64,000 nt of DNA from an uncultured Pelagibacteraceae bacterium (GTDB lineage: Bacteria; Pseudomonadota; Alphaproteobacteria; Pelagibacterales; Pelagibacteraceae), in assembly GCA_902522955.1 (NCBI GenBank), contig CABYXR010000001.1:124001-188000 (forward strand), in the 5' to 3' direction. The first letter of the stretch is position 1, and every line of letters starts with the position of its first letter. Below the pieces are notes generated by a model. That model saw nothing but the letters and a program-made list of their open reading frames with translations. It was not told where the DNA came from and ran no database searches. The position numbers were made by a program, and so were the translations under genes. Shown piece after piece: positions 51,610 through 60,025 of this stretch.

Positions 51610-52704
51610 ATGAATAGACATTTACCCCTTATTATAGCTCTTATAATTTGTCTTTTTTTTAATTTTAATTCAATGGCAATGGATAAAAAACCCTATCATC
51701 ATATTTATAAAGACGGGAAGCTTTTTGCCTTTAGAAATTTAGAGGGTGGACCCAAAAGAGATCCTAATTTTAAATGGAACTGGAAAGTTTTTAGAGATGA
51801 AAAAAAAAAATTAGAGATAAATTTCCCTCCTGAACATGTAATTAATAGAAAAGAGGTTCTAAAAAATCTTCAAAAATATAAATCTGACTCATATGTCATG
51901 TGGCTCGATCATGCGAGTTTTATTATAAAGTTAGGAGACACAACAATTATTACAGATCCAGTTTTTGAAAAAAATTATGGACCTTTATGGTTTGGGCCTA
52001 AAAAATATATCAATTCTCCTTTAACTCTAAAAGATCTGCCAAAAATTGATTTATTTTTAGGCACTCATAATCACTATGATCATTTCTCAGTTAGAACTAT
52101 TAAAAACTTCCCCTATAAAGATGCTAAAGTTCTTGTGCCTCTTAAACTTGGAAAATATTTTACTAGAAATGGTTATAAAAAAGAAAATGTAAATGAGATG
52201 GATTGGTTTGATAAGATTAAAATTAATGAAGATATAACTATTACAATGTTACCAGCACAACATTGGAGTAAACGTTGGATTTGGGGAGATGGAAATACAG
52301 ATAGGAGCCTTTGGGGAAGTTTTTTAATTGAGTATAAAAATAAAAAAATCTTTTTTGCATGTGATACTGGTCCTGCTCCATTTTATAAACAATTAGGTAA
52401 AAAATTTGGTTCTATTGACTTAGCTTTTGGAAATATTGGGGCTTATAATTTTTATCCAATAATACCTGTGAAAGATAAATCAGTGTTTCACACGAACCCA
52501 GAGGAACTTTTATCTTTAATGCGAGATTTAAAGGTAAAAAAAGTAGTTGGGATGCACTGGGGAACTGCGATCTTAAGTTTGGAAAAAATTTGGGAACCTC
52601 CAGTAAGATTTAAGGCAAATGCGGAAAAATTTGGTTACAGTAAAGAAGATGCGATTATATTTAAAATTGGTGAAATTAAAAAACTTGAGGACTTAATTAA
52701 CTAG
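51610..52704 (+). CDS. Secreted metallo-beta-lactamase-fold hydrolase (NAPE-PLD-like)
   Basis: 364 aa: signal peptide (MNRHLPLIIALIICLFFNFN to about SMA), then an MBL domain with HxHxDH in GTHNHYDHFS, LPAQHWSKRWIWGD, FACDTGPA and GMHWGTAILS as metal ligands. The GGPKRDPNFKWNWKVF start and the W..R..WG pattern match bacterial relatives of N-acyl-phosphatidylethanolamine phospholipase D. Substrate in the periplasm or outer membrane unknown. A GGGG Shine-Dalgarno lies just ahead. Confidence 0.87.
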   Translation: MNRHLPLIIALIICLFFNFNSMAMDKKPYHHIYKDGKLFAFRNLEGGPKRDPNFKWNWKVFRDEKKKLEINFPPEHVINRKEVLKNLQKYKSDSYVMWLDHASFIIKLGDTTIITDPVFEKNYGPLWFGPKKYINSPLTLKDLPKIDLFLGTHNHYDHFSVRTIKNFPYKDAKVLVPLKLGKYFTRNGYKKENVNEMDWFDKIKINEDITITMLPAQHWSKRWIWGDGNTDRSLWGSFLIEYKNKKIFFACDTGPAPFYKQLGKKFGSIDLAFGNIGAYNFYPIIPVKDKSVFHTNPEELLSLMRDLKVKKVVGMHWGTAILSLEKIWEPPVRFKANAEKFGYSKEDAIIFKIGEIKKLEDLIN

Positions 52705-53887
52705 CTTTTTTTTTATTTCTTTCTCTGTCAAGAAGTTGGGTCAAACTCTCAACCATAATATCACTTGCCTGAAATATCTCGGAAGGTTTAAATTCTTTTG
52801 AAAAATTTTTCTCAGGATTTGATTTATCTTCAATTATAATATTGCCGTCAGCTGACTCTGAATTTAAATAAATCAATATTAACCAATCCTCGTCTGGAGA
52901 GTCATCAAACTTAATTAGAACTTCACCTCTTTCCATCCTAAAATCTAAACAGCGAAAAATACTTAAGTATTTAGGAACATATTTTCGGTTTAATTGGAAG
53001 CAAAGACTATGAGCGCTACGCCAAAAAGACTCGAGAGCATACTCTATTTTTTGCCGTTCTAAATAATAATTTTTTTCTTTTTCTAAAAGTACTGATCTGT
53101 CATCTTCCTCTGATACATTTATTCCTAACTGCTCTACTCTTTCTCTAATTTTTTGATCTCTTAAATCTTGATATCGTTTTTTAATGGCAATTATTCTTTC
53201 TTCTACTTCCTTGTAGTTTTCTCGTTGCTGACTCAGTACAAATTTTTCTATTGATCTAATTTCATTTGCTTCTCTTTGGCGGAATTTTTCAATTTTTTTC
53301 TCAAGTTTAATTTGTTCCAAGAACTTTCTTTGTCTTTCAGCTTGTTCTTTACGAACTTCGGCCTGCTCCTCACGTATAAACTGTTTTAAATCCTTCTTTC
53401 TTTCTTTCTCAAGTTTTATTTCTTCTTTAAGTTCCTCCACCTTCATTCTTAAAACAATATCTCTTTCAACTTTTAATTTTTTTTGTAATTTTAATTTCTC
53501 TTTTTCCATTTCCTTTATCTTCAGCTGTTTTTGCTTTTCTCGTTCTTCTACTATCACTTGTTTTATGACTGATACTTTTTTTGAGATGCCTATAAAAAAG
53601 TTTTGAAGATATTGATCTATGTTAAAATTAAATTTTACTAAAGATTTTATTTTATCATTTATTTGTAAAAAACTTAAAACTATAGCTCTAGCTTTTTCAC
53701 CTCGTTTTGAATATCTCTTTTTTGAAGATTTGATTGAATTTTTTTTTGGTGATTTTTTTTGTTTTATTTTTTTTTGATTTTTTTTCTTTTTTACTTTTCT
53801 TCTTTTATTTTTTGCTTTTTTTAAAAAACGTTTTTTTGTTTTTTTTGATCTTTTTTTTTTGGTAAATTTCTTTTTCTTTTTTTTCAT
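52697..53887 (-). CDS. Lysine-rich coiled-coil protein of unknown function
   Basis: 396 aa in three parts. Residues 1-62 hold 39 Lys/Arg (starting MKKKKKKFTKKKRSKKTKKR), a histone-like polybasic tail. Residues about 108-245 form a long charged helix with heptad-like Glu/Lys/Leu spacing, probably a coiled coil. Residues about 280-390 look globular (FRCLDFRMERGEVLIKFDDS). No signal peptide or membrane helix. AGGA sits only one base before the ATG, so the start may be further in. No family recognised. Confidence 0.7.
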   Translation of the reverse strand: MKKKKKKFTKKKRSKKTKKRFLKKAKNKRRKVKKKKNQKKIKQKKSPKKNSIKSSKKRYSKRGEKARAIVLSFLQINDKIKSLVKFNFNIDQYLQNFFIGISKKVSVIKQVIVEEREKQKQLKIKEMEKEKLKLQKKLKVERDIVLRMKVEELKEEIKLEKERKKDLKQFIREEQAEVRKEQAERQRKFLEQIKLEKKIEKFRQREANEIRSIEKFVLSQQRENYKEVEERIIAIKKRYQDLRDQKIRERVEQLGINVSEEDDRSVLLEKEKNYYLERQKIEYALESFWRSAHSLCFQLNRKYVPKYLSIFRCLDFRMERGEVLIKFDDSPDEDWLILIYLNSESADGNIIIEDKSNPEKNFSKEFKPSEIFQASDIMVESLTQLLDRERNKKKAS

Positions 53888-53913
53888 TCCTGTATTTAAT
53901 TAAATATCAGGTT

Positions 53914-55125
53914 TTATGAATTATATATATAGTCTCGTGTGGAATGAGCTGATTGAAAGTTCTTCACAATTTGTAATTGAAAAACAGCTAAGTCGCGATA
54001 TCGAAACGCTGCCGCACAACTTGCTAAATAAAATTCCCACATCCTACAAAATTTTTCATCAAACAAATCCTTAATTTCATTTCTTTTCTCCATAAATTTA
54101 TCTAACCATGCTTCTAATGTTTTATCATAATGTCTAATCAATGTTTCAGTATCAGCCACAATTAACCCTGTTTTTTCTATTGGTTTGATCAGTTGACTTA
54201 AAGAGGGACAAACTCCTCCAGGGAAAATATATTTATTAATAAATTGATTGGGAGCTGATGGTTGATCAACTACGCCAATAAGATGAAACAAAAATATTCC
54301 ATTAGATTTTAAAATACTATTTATTTTCTTAAAGAACGTATTATAAAACTTAACACCCAAATGCTCTCCAAAACCAACCGATACAATACGATCAAAATTA
54401 CCCTTCACTAACCGATAGTCTTGTAATTCAAATTTTACTTGATTTTCCAGACCGAGTTCTTTGGCTTTGTCTTTACAATACTTTATTTGATTGGTGCTTA
54501 AAGAAACTCCTGTAACTTCACAATCAAATTGTTTTGCTATTTCAAAACAAAGACCTCCCCATCCACAGCCAATATCAAGTACCCGTTGGTTCTTTTTTAT
54601 ATCTAGTTTTTTTATTATATGTTGAATTTTGTTTTTTTGAGCTTCCTCTAAAGTTTTAGTATCTTTTTTCCAATAACCACAGGAATACTGTCTAGATTTT
54701 TTTCCTAACATTACGTCGTATAGATATTCTCCTTTTTTTCCTCCAACATCGTAATGTGCTTCTACATTTTTTTTTGCTTTACCTGGAAAGTTGTAATTGG
54801 ATATAAATCTCCAGCCCTGGTAAAGTTTTTTAAAAAATAAACTAGCAGTATTTACTTCTTTTCTTCCCAAATTTTTTATCAAATCCATCAAAAATTCTTT
54901 CAATGACGCATTTTCAATTATAATTTCTCCTCTCATGTAAGCTTCGGGAAACTCTAGCTCTGGGTTTAATAAAATTTTCCAATTTAAATTTTGTTTTAAT
55001 AGTTTCAAAGTGATTGGGTTACTAGTTCTTGGATTTGGGCCACAAATATATTTTTGACCTTTAGAGTCTATCAGGATAATTCCACCGTCCTTGTATATTT
55101 TTGAAAATACTCTTGCCAAAATCAT
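53914..55125 (-). CDS. cfa: Cyclopropane-fatty-acyl-phospholipid synthase
   Basis: 403-aa SAM-dependent methyltransferase that cyclopropanates unsaturated acyl chains in membrane lipids. VEAHYDVGGKKGEYLYDVML and RQYSCGYWKKDTKTLEEAQ are diagnostic; VLDIGCGWGGLCFEIAK binds SAM, followed by GVSLSTNQIKYC and VGFGEHLGVKFY. ATG at 55125 lies 2 bp after the upstream gene. Lipid-acyl methyltransferases of other specificity share this fold. Confidence 0.92.
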   Translation of the reverse strand: MILARVFSKIYKDGGIILIDSKGQKYICGPNPRTSNPITLKLLKQNLNWKILLNPELEFPEAYMRGEIIIENASLKEFLMDLIKNLGRKEVNTASLFFKKLYQGWRFISNYNFPGKAKKNVEAHYDVGGKKGEYLYDVMLGKKSRQYSCGYWKKDTKTLEEAQKNKIQHIIKKLDIKKNQRVLDIGCGWGGLCFEIAKQFDCEVTGVSLSTNQIKYCKDKAKELGLENQVKFELQDYRLVKGNFDRIVSVGFGEHLGVKFYNTFFKKINSILKSNGIFLFHLIGVVDQPSAPNQFINKYIFPGGVCPSLSQLIKPIEKTGLIVADTETLIRHYDKTLEAWLDKFMEKRNEIKDLFDEKFCRMWEFYLASCAAAFRYRDLAVFQLQIVKNFQSAHSTRDYIYNS

Positions 55126-55127
55126 TT

Positions 55128-56012
55128 TTATGCAGCTATGTTTTCTTTTTGATTAAACTTTAAATCGCTAAGTTTTTTTAATAACTCTTTTTTTTCTTTT
55201 TCGCTTAAAAGTATTAATGGAGGAAGTAAATTTTTGAAACAATCATTGTTTGATGAAAAATAAGAATGTAGAGCAGAAATTAGATTAAATTTATCAAAAG
55301 TTTCCCTCACTGCAATTAATTTTTCATTTTGCGTTTGTTTCTCTTTTTTTTCAAAATCATCAAAAACTTTTCTGGCTAATGAATGGGTAACTTGTGTAAC
55401 TGCTGAAATTGTTCCTGCGCAGCCAAGTTCAAGACTTTTTAAAAGTTTTGCTTCTGACCCTGGAAATACTAAAAAATTTTTGATCTTCAAATTTTCGTAA
55501 AGGTTATAACTTGAATCTTTTACACCTATTATATTTTTTGGAAAATCTGTAACTAATTTTTTTACAAATAACGGGGTAAATAAAAATGAAGAAAGTTTTT
55601 CAAAATTATACAAAATTATTCTAATTTTTGGAACTTCTTTAACTATATGTTTGTAAAATTCGTATACACCTTTTTCAGTATTTCCCTTATAATAAGCAGG
55701 TGGCATAATTAAAAAATCTTTAAAATCATATTCAAACGCATATTTTATCAAATCTAAAGTTTCATTTAATGAGTTAGACCCTGTTCCTAAAAAAAATTTT
55801 TTTCTTAGTTTGTGGCTTGCAATTTTAGAAATCAAATTTTTTTTTGAATTTAAATCGATTAATTGGCTTTGGCCGGTAGACCCAAAAAAAATAGCTCCAT
55901 GTAAACCGTTATTTATTGACTCCGATGCATGATTTATTGTTGCTTCTACATTTAAAGAGTAATCCTCATTTAAAATACTACATGTTGCTGAATAAATGCC
56001 TTTAGTGATCAT
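55128..56012 (-). CDS. DapA/NAL-family aldolase
   Basis: 294-aa TIM-barrel lyase. FFGSTGQSQLIDL corresponds to the GTTGE motif, IILYNFEKLSS carries the Tyr (normally YNxP), and GVKDSS the Schiff-base lysine. Departures from the DapA consensus (Thr-Thr-Gly to Ser-Thr-Gly, loss of YNxP proline) argue for another keto-acid substrate than aspartate semialdehyde. Directly upstream of cfa, with no pathway hint. Confidence 0.82.
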   Translation of the reverse strand: MITKGIYSATCSILNEDYSLNVEATINHASESINNGLHGAIFFGSTGQSQLIDLNSKKNLISKIASHKLRKKFFLGTGSNSLNETLDLIKYAFEYDFKDFLIMPPAYYKGNTEKGVYEFYKHIVKEVPKIRIILYNFEKLSSFLFTPLFVKKLVTDFPKNIIGVKDSSYNLYENLKIKNFLVFPGSEAKLLKSLELGCAGTISAVTQVTHSLARKVFDDFEKKEKQTQNEKLIAVRETFDKFNLISALHSYFSSNNDCFKNLLPPLILLSEKEKKELLKKLSDLKFNQKENIAA

Positions 56013-56059
56013 AATCTTACCTAATTTATTGTATCTAAGTTATATAGTTAAAATCAAGC

Positions 56060-56977
56060 ATGAAAATTCTTTGTATAAATGTGAGGAAAGGGATAGGAGA
56101 TCAGATAATTTTCCTCCCATATATTCATGCTATTTCTAAAAAATTTAAAAGCCCCATTTCTTTACTAGCTAAAAAAAATTCTAAAGCTAAAGAATTATTT
56201 TCAGATGACAGTTTAATAGATGAAATAATTAATTTAGAAGAAGATATGGATGGAATTAAAGGTATTCTAAAACTGTCTAAAGAATTGAAAAATAGAAATT
56301 ATGATAAAATTTTCATTTTTAACTCCTCTTTGAGGTATAACATTGTTGCTCGATTAGCAGGTATTAAATCAATTTATCAATATCCTCTTTTTAGGAAAAA
56401 AGATAATATTGTATTAAGTGCTAAAATTTTTACTGAAGATATAATAAGTAAAGTTGTTTCGACTGAACCTAATCTAGTCATAAAAAATGATAATAAGTTA
56501 GATGAAAGATTTAAACATATTTGTTTAGGAGTAAGTGCTTCGGGTCCAACAAAAAGATGGAATATTAAAAATTATATTAAATTAGCAGAGAATATAAATA
56601 AAAAAGCTAAATGTAAATTTTATATAGCTGGAGGAAAAAATGATATTGATTTAATAAACGAGTTTAAAAATTCAGAGATTAAAAATAATTTTATTTCTTT
56701 TGAAAATTTAAGTATTAAAGAAACACTGCCCATTATAAAAAATATGAATTTGATGATAACAAATGATACTTCTTGGAGCCATATAGCAGTCTCATTGAAA
56801 GTAAAAACTCTTACCTTGTTTATGGACTCGCCAGTCATGGCTTACGGCCGATATTCTTCAAGAATGACCACGATCGAACCGTTTGGAGAAAAAGACACAA
56901 CAACTCATGATACTCTTGGTAAAGATAAAATTTCATTTGATGAAGTTTTTAATAAATCAATTGAGATGCTTGATTAG
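56060..56977 (+). CDS. Heptosyltransferase-like glycosyltransferase (GT9)
   Basis: 305 aa, GT-B fold. The N-terminus ILCINVRKGIGDQIIFLPYI is the typical GDxxxxxP segment (ADP-heptose:LPS heptosyltransferase family), and MNLMITNDTSWSHIAVSLKV matches the donor-site D-T/S-xxxH motif. Acts at the inner face of the cytoplasmic membrane on LPS core or a related glycan. Fits the window's other LPS genes. Convergent with the DnaJ-like gene (4-bp overlap). Confidence 0.83.
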   Translation: MKILCINVRKGIGDQIIFLPYIHAISKKFKSPISLLAKKNSKAKELFSDDSLIDEIINLEEDMDGIKGILKLSKELKNRNYDKIFIFNSSLRYNIVARLAGIKSIYQYPLFRKKDNIVLSAKIFTEDIISKVVSTEPNLVIKNDNKLDERFKHICLGVSASGPTKRWNIKNYIKLAENINKKAKCKFYIAGGKNDIDLINEFKNSEIKNNFISFENLSIKETLPIIKNMNLMITNDTSWSHIAVSLKVKTLTLFMDSPVMAYGRYSSRMTTIEPFGEKDTTTHDTLGKDKISFDEVFNKSIEMLD

Positions 56978-57483
56978 CTAAAATCACTTTTAATAATTTT
57001 ATCAGTAGCTTCGTTTACTAACTGACTTAATCTTTCTGTACGTATTTCTCTATTTAAATCTGGATGAATTTTTTGTTGTAGCTTTTTCGCAGCAGTTAAA
57101 ACTTCTTCTTTTGAACAACCCTTTTTTAAACCTAGTAATTTATAGGCTTCATCTAAAGATACGCTTGAAGATCCTTGCGGTTGATTGAATTGCCCTTGAG
57201 AAAATTTACCTGAATTTTTCAAAAACTGTATTAGCCTCCAAAGCTGAAACATTTGTAAAGCAGTGAGCCCTTTAATTTTTAATCCGCTTAAAATTACAAA
57301 TAGAAACGGTAAAGAAAATATAAATTTTCCTCCAATTGTAAAAATTGCTGCAATTATCAATGATAAATAAACAATAATTTTTTTAATAGTCAATGCAATT
57401 TTTTTTGAACTTGTTTTGGTAAACCAATTTAAAAATAAATAAACAATGACAAAAATGGTTATTCCGATTAAAAGTAAATTCAT
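56974..57483 (-). CDS. Membrane-anchored DnaJ-domain protein (Tim14-like)
   Basis: 169 aa from the ATG at 57483; a longer frame to 57510 would overlap ptrB. Two or three hydrophobic segments in the first 75 residues, a short Gln/Ser linker, then a C-terminal J domain (LDEAYKLLGLKKGCSKEEVL...LQQKIHPDLN) with intact HPD. A C-terminal J domain after membrane helices resembles Tim14/Pam18 and its alphaproteobacterial relatives. Should recruit DnaK to the membrane. Its start faces ptrB across 14 bp. Confidence 0.83.
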   Translation of the reverse strand: MNLLLIGITIFVIVYLFLNWFTKTSSKKIALTIKKIIVYLSLIIAAIFTIGGKFIFSLPFLFVILSGLKIKGLTALQMFQLWRLIQFLKNSGKFSQGQFNQPQGSSSVSLDEAYKLLGLKKGCSKEEVLTAAKKLQQKIHPDLNREIRTERLSQLVNEATDKIIKSDFS

Positions 57484-57497
57484 ATAATTATCAATAT

Positions 57498-59582
57498 ATG
57501 AATATACCAAAATTAAAGAAAATTAAGAGTGAGAAAAAGTATCACGATATAACACTCATAGATGATTATTCGTGGGTAGATCAACCTAATATTTTAGAGG
57601 TTTTGAAAGACTCGAGTAAATTACTTCCGGATGTAAGAAAGTATATTGATGAAAATAATAAACTCACAAAAGACTACTTTGTTGATATAAAAAACTTTCA
57701 AAAAAAACTTTTTGATGAAATTAAATCAAAGATAAAACTTAATGATACCTCTCTTAAATTTAAGGATAAAAAATATTTTTACTGGGTTAAAACAGAAGCA
57801 CAAGGAAATTATGGAAAAAGAATTCGACAACTTATTGATGGTTCTAAACCTGAAGAAATTTATTTTGATGGAGATATAGAAAAGAAAAAATCTGGATCAG
57901 AATATTTTGGACTTGGAAATGTGAGTGTTTCTCCTTGCGATGAATTTATGGCATATTCATTAGACTTAAAAGGATCTGAATATTATACAATATATATAAG
58001 AAATCTAAGTACCAATAAAAATGAGAAAGACTTAATAGAGAATACAAGTGGAAATGTAACTTGGGCTTTAGATAGTAAAAGTTTTTTTTATTCAAAATTG
58101 GACAAATTTCATAGACCAAGAAAAATATACCAACACATCTTAGGAACAAAAATTGAAAATGATATTCTAATTTTTGAAGAAAATGATGAAACTTTCACCT
58201 GTGGAATAAGTTTATCATCAGACGAAAAATATTTTATAATCTCAACTTCTGATCATATTACAACTGAGGAATATTTTTTTTCCTCGAGCTTAAAATCTCT
58301 TAAGCCAATATTATTTAAAAAAAGAGAGAAAGATGTTAGATATTCACTAGATACATGGAATGATTATTTCTATGTTCATACTAATAAAGATGCCCGAGAC
58401 TACAAAATTTTAAGAAGTAAAATTAATGATAAAGACAAATTAGAAGAATTTATACCTTCTAAAAAAGAAACCGTTATTGGAGGACTAGAATTTTTAGATA
58501 ATTATATAATAAGAGGTGAAAAAGCAGATGCAATATCAAAAATTTTTGTTAGAGATATAAAAACAAATTTAGAGCAAGAAATAAAAATTTCGGATGAAGT
58601 TATAGGTTCGCCAAGTATTTCTTTAAAGCAAAAAAATACAAATACTACGAAGATAAGAGTGGGTTGGGAAAGTCTATCAACGCCAGGTAAAGTGTATGAA
58701 TATGATATTTTAACAAAAGAAAAAAAACTTGTTAAAGAAGTAGAGATACCATCTGGACATAATCCTGAAAAATACATTGTAGAGAGAATAAAAGCAAAAT
58801 CTCACGATGGAAGAATGATTCCTATAAGCCTTATAAGATTAAAAAATTCTAGACAAGATGGAAAATCAAAAGTTTTACTTTATGCCTATGGAGCCTACAA
58901 ACATAGTATAGACCCTTCTTTTAGCGCTTCAAGATTTTGTTTAGTAGATCGCGGTATAACTTTTGCAATAGCTCATATAAGAGGAGGAGGTGATTTAGGA
59001 GATGTTTGGCATGAAGAAGGTAAGATGAAACTAAAGAAAAATACTTTTTTAGATTACGTTGCATGTGCAAATCATTTAATTGAGCAGAGATATACTTATA
59101 AAGGTGGAATTTGTTTCTACGGGGGATCAGCAGGAGGTTTGACTGGTGGAGCGTTAGCCAATATGGCGCCTGAATTATTTTTTTCAATGCTGTTATTGGT
59201 GCCATTTGTAGACACTATGACTACAATGTTGAACGAAAAACTACCTTTGACCCCTTCTGAGTGGGAGTTATGGGGAAATCCGATTAAGAGTAAAGAATAT
59301 TTTGAATATATTTTATCTTATTCACCATACAATAATATATCTAATAAAGATTATCCTCCGATGTTAATTACTACCTCATTGTTCGATAACAGAGTTTTAT
59401 ACTCTGAGCCCGTAAAATATATAGCTAAACTTAGAGATTTAAAAAATGATCAAAATATACAATTGCTAAAGTGTAAAACTGAAGCTGCTGGCCATGGTGG
59501 TATGAGTGGACGTGATAACGCAATAGAAGAACTTTCAGAAGAATACAGTTTTATATTAAAAAATGCAAATATTGAAAATTAA
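57498..59582 (+). CDS. ptrB: Oligopeptidase B (prolyl oligopeptidase family)
   Basis: 694-aa serine peptidase cutting short peptides after Lys or Arg. A beta-propeller half (FGLGNVSVSPCDEFMAYSLD...) is followed by the alpha/beta hydrolase half: AHIRGGGDLGDVWHEEGK, nucleophile in FYGGSAGGLTGG, Asp in TTSLFDNRVLYSEP, His in AAGHGGMSGR. No signal peptide, so cytosolic. Starts 14 bp from a divergent gene. Confidence 0.93.
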   Translation: MNIPKLKKIKSEKKYHDITLIDDYSWVDQPNILEVLKDSSKLLPDVRKYIDENNKLTKDYFVDIKNFQKKLFDEIKSKIKLNDTSLKFKDKKYFYWVKTEAQGNYGKRIRQLIDGSKPEEIYFDGDIEKKKSGSEYFGLGNVSVSPCDEFMAYSLDLKGSEYYTIYIRNLSTNKNEKDLIENTSGNVTWALDSKSFFYSKLDKFHRPRKIYQHILGTKIENDILIFEENDETFTCGISLSSDEKYFIISTSDHITTEEYFFSSSLKSLKPILFKKREKDVRYSLDTWNDYFYVHTNKDARDYKILRSKINDKDKLEEFIPSKKETVIGGLEFLDNYIIRGEKADAISKIFVRDIKTNLEQEIKISDEVIGSPSISLKQKNTNTTKIRVGWESLSTPGKVYEYDILTKEKKLVKEVEIPSGHNPEKYIVERIKAKSHDGRMIPISLIRLKNSRQDGKSKVLLYAYGAYKHSIDPSFSASRFCLVDRGITFAIAHIRGGGDLGDVWHEEGKMKLKKNTFLDYVACANHLIEQRYTYKGGICFYGGSAGGLTGGALANMAPELFFSMLLLVPFVDTMTTMLNEKLPLTPSEWELWGNPIKSKEYFEYILSYSPYNNISNKDYPPMLITTSLFDNRVLYSEPVKYIAKLRDLKNDQNIQLLKCKTEAAGHGGMSGRDNAIEELSEEYSFILKNANIEN

Positions 59583-59584
59583 AT

Positions 59585-59890
59585 TTAAAAACAATTTTTA
59601 CTGCTAAACCCAACTATTTTATTTTTAGGATTGAGCTCAAATTTTCTCTCACATTTGATATTAAATTTTTTAGTCTCATATACATAGTTTCTATTTCTTG
59701 TGTCTAAAAACTCTACTTTATCAGGTTGACCATAATATATCTTAAGATCTGACTCGCTTTTATTTAACCACTTACTAAGCTCTTTTTGCTCAAGTGCAGT
59801 TTTTTCATCTATTTTTTCAGAGACAGTTTGGCATGCAGAAATTGTCGAAAAAATAATAAAAATAAAAAAAATTAATTTTAATTTATTCAT
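59585..59890 (-). CDS. Small predicted lipoprotein with SmpA/BamE-like motif
   Basis: 101 aa. MNKLKLIFFIFIIFSTISAC is a lipoprotein signal with a cysteine at residue 20 (lipobox ISAC). The mature part has IYYGQPDKVEFLDTRNRNYV, reminiscent of the G-x-P-D-x-V...Y pattern in BamE-type proteins, but too short for certainty. Two further cysteines near the C-terminus. Divergent from the permease leader. Confidence 0.65.
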   Translation of the reverse strand: MNKLKLIFFIFIIFSTISACQTVSEKIDEKTALEQKELSKWLNKSESDLKIYYGQPDKVEFLDTRNRNYVYETKKFNIKCERKFELNPKNKIVGFSSKNCF

Positions 59891-59924
59891 AAATTTTTCT
59901 TACTCTACACCTTATACTTATAAA

Positions 59925-60025
59925 CAGAAATATTACCTTCAGGTTGTAAAATCATAGCTGAAAACACTTTTAAAAAGATTTTACCAGCAAATTGGAGTAT
60001 TTAAAGTCAACTGGAGGACTTTTCT
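59925..60025 (+). promoter_or_regulatory. Structured leader of the purine permease with anti-Shine-Dalgarno
   Basis: A -10-like TATACT at 59913-59918 places a start near 59925. CCTTCAGGTT (59936-59945) can pair with AACTGGAGG (60009-60017), which contains the Shine-Dalgarno, with one bulged G. Inside, GTAAAATC (59946-59953) pairs perfectly with GATTTTAC (59977-59984). A nested two-helix element that hides the ribosome site looks like a translational switch. A TTGGAG decoy (59992-59997) could compete for the anti-SD. Not matched to a known class. Confidence 0.5.

Noticed and set aside
59946..59988. H-type pseudoknot in the purine permease leader (GCTG 59957-59960 with CAGC 59985-59988)
   Set aside because: The 3' strand would directly follow an 8-bp helix with no linker to span it, so it is sterically unlikely; only 4 bp.
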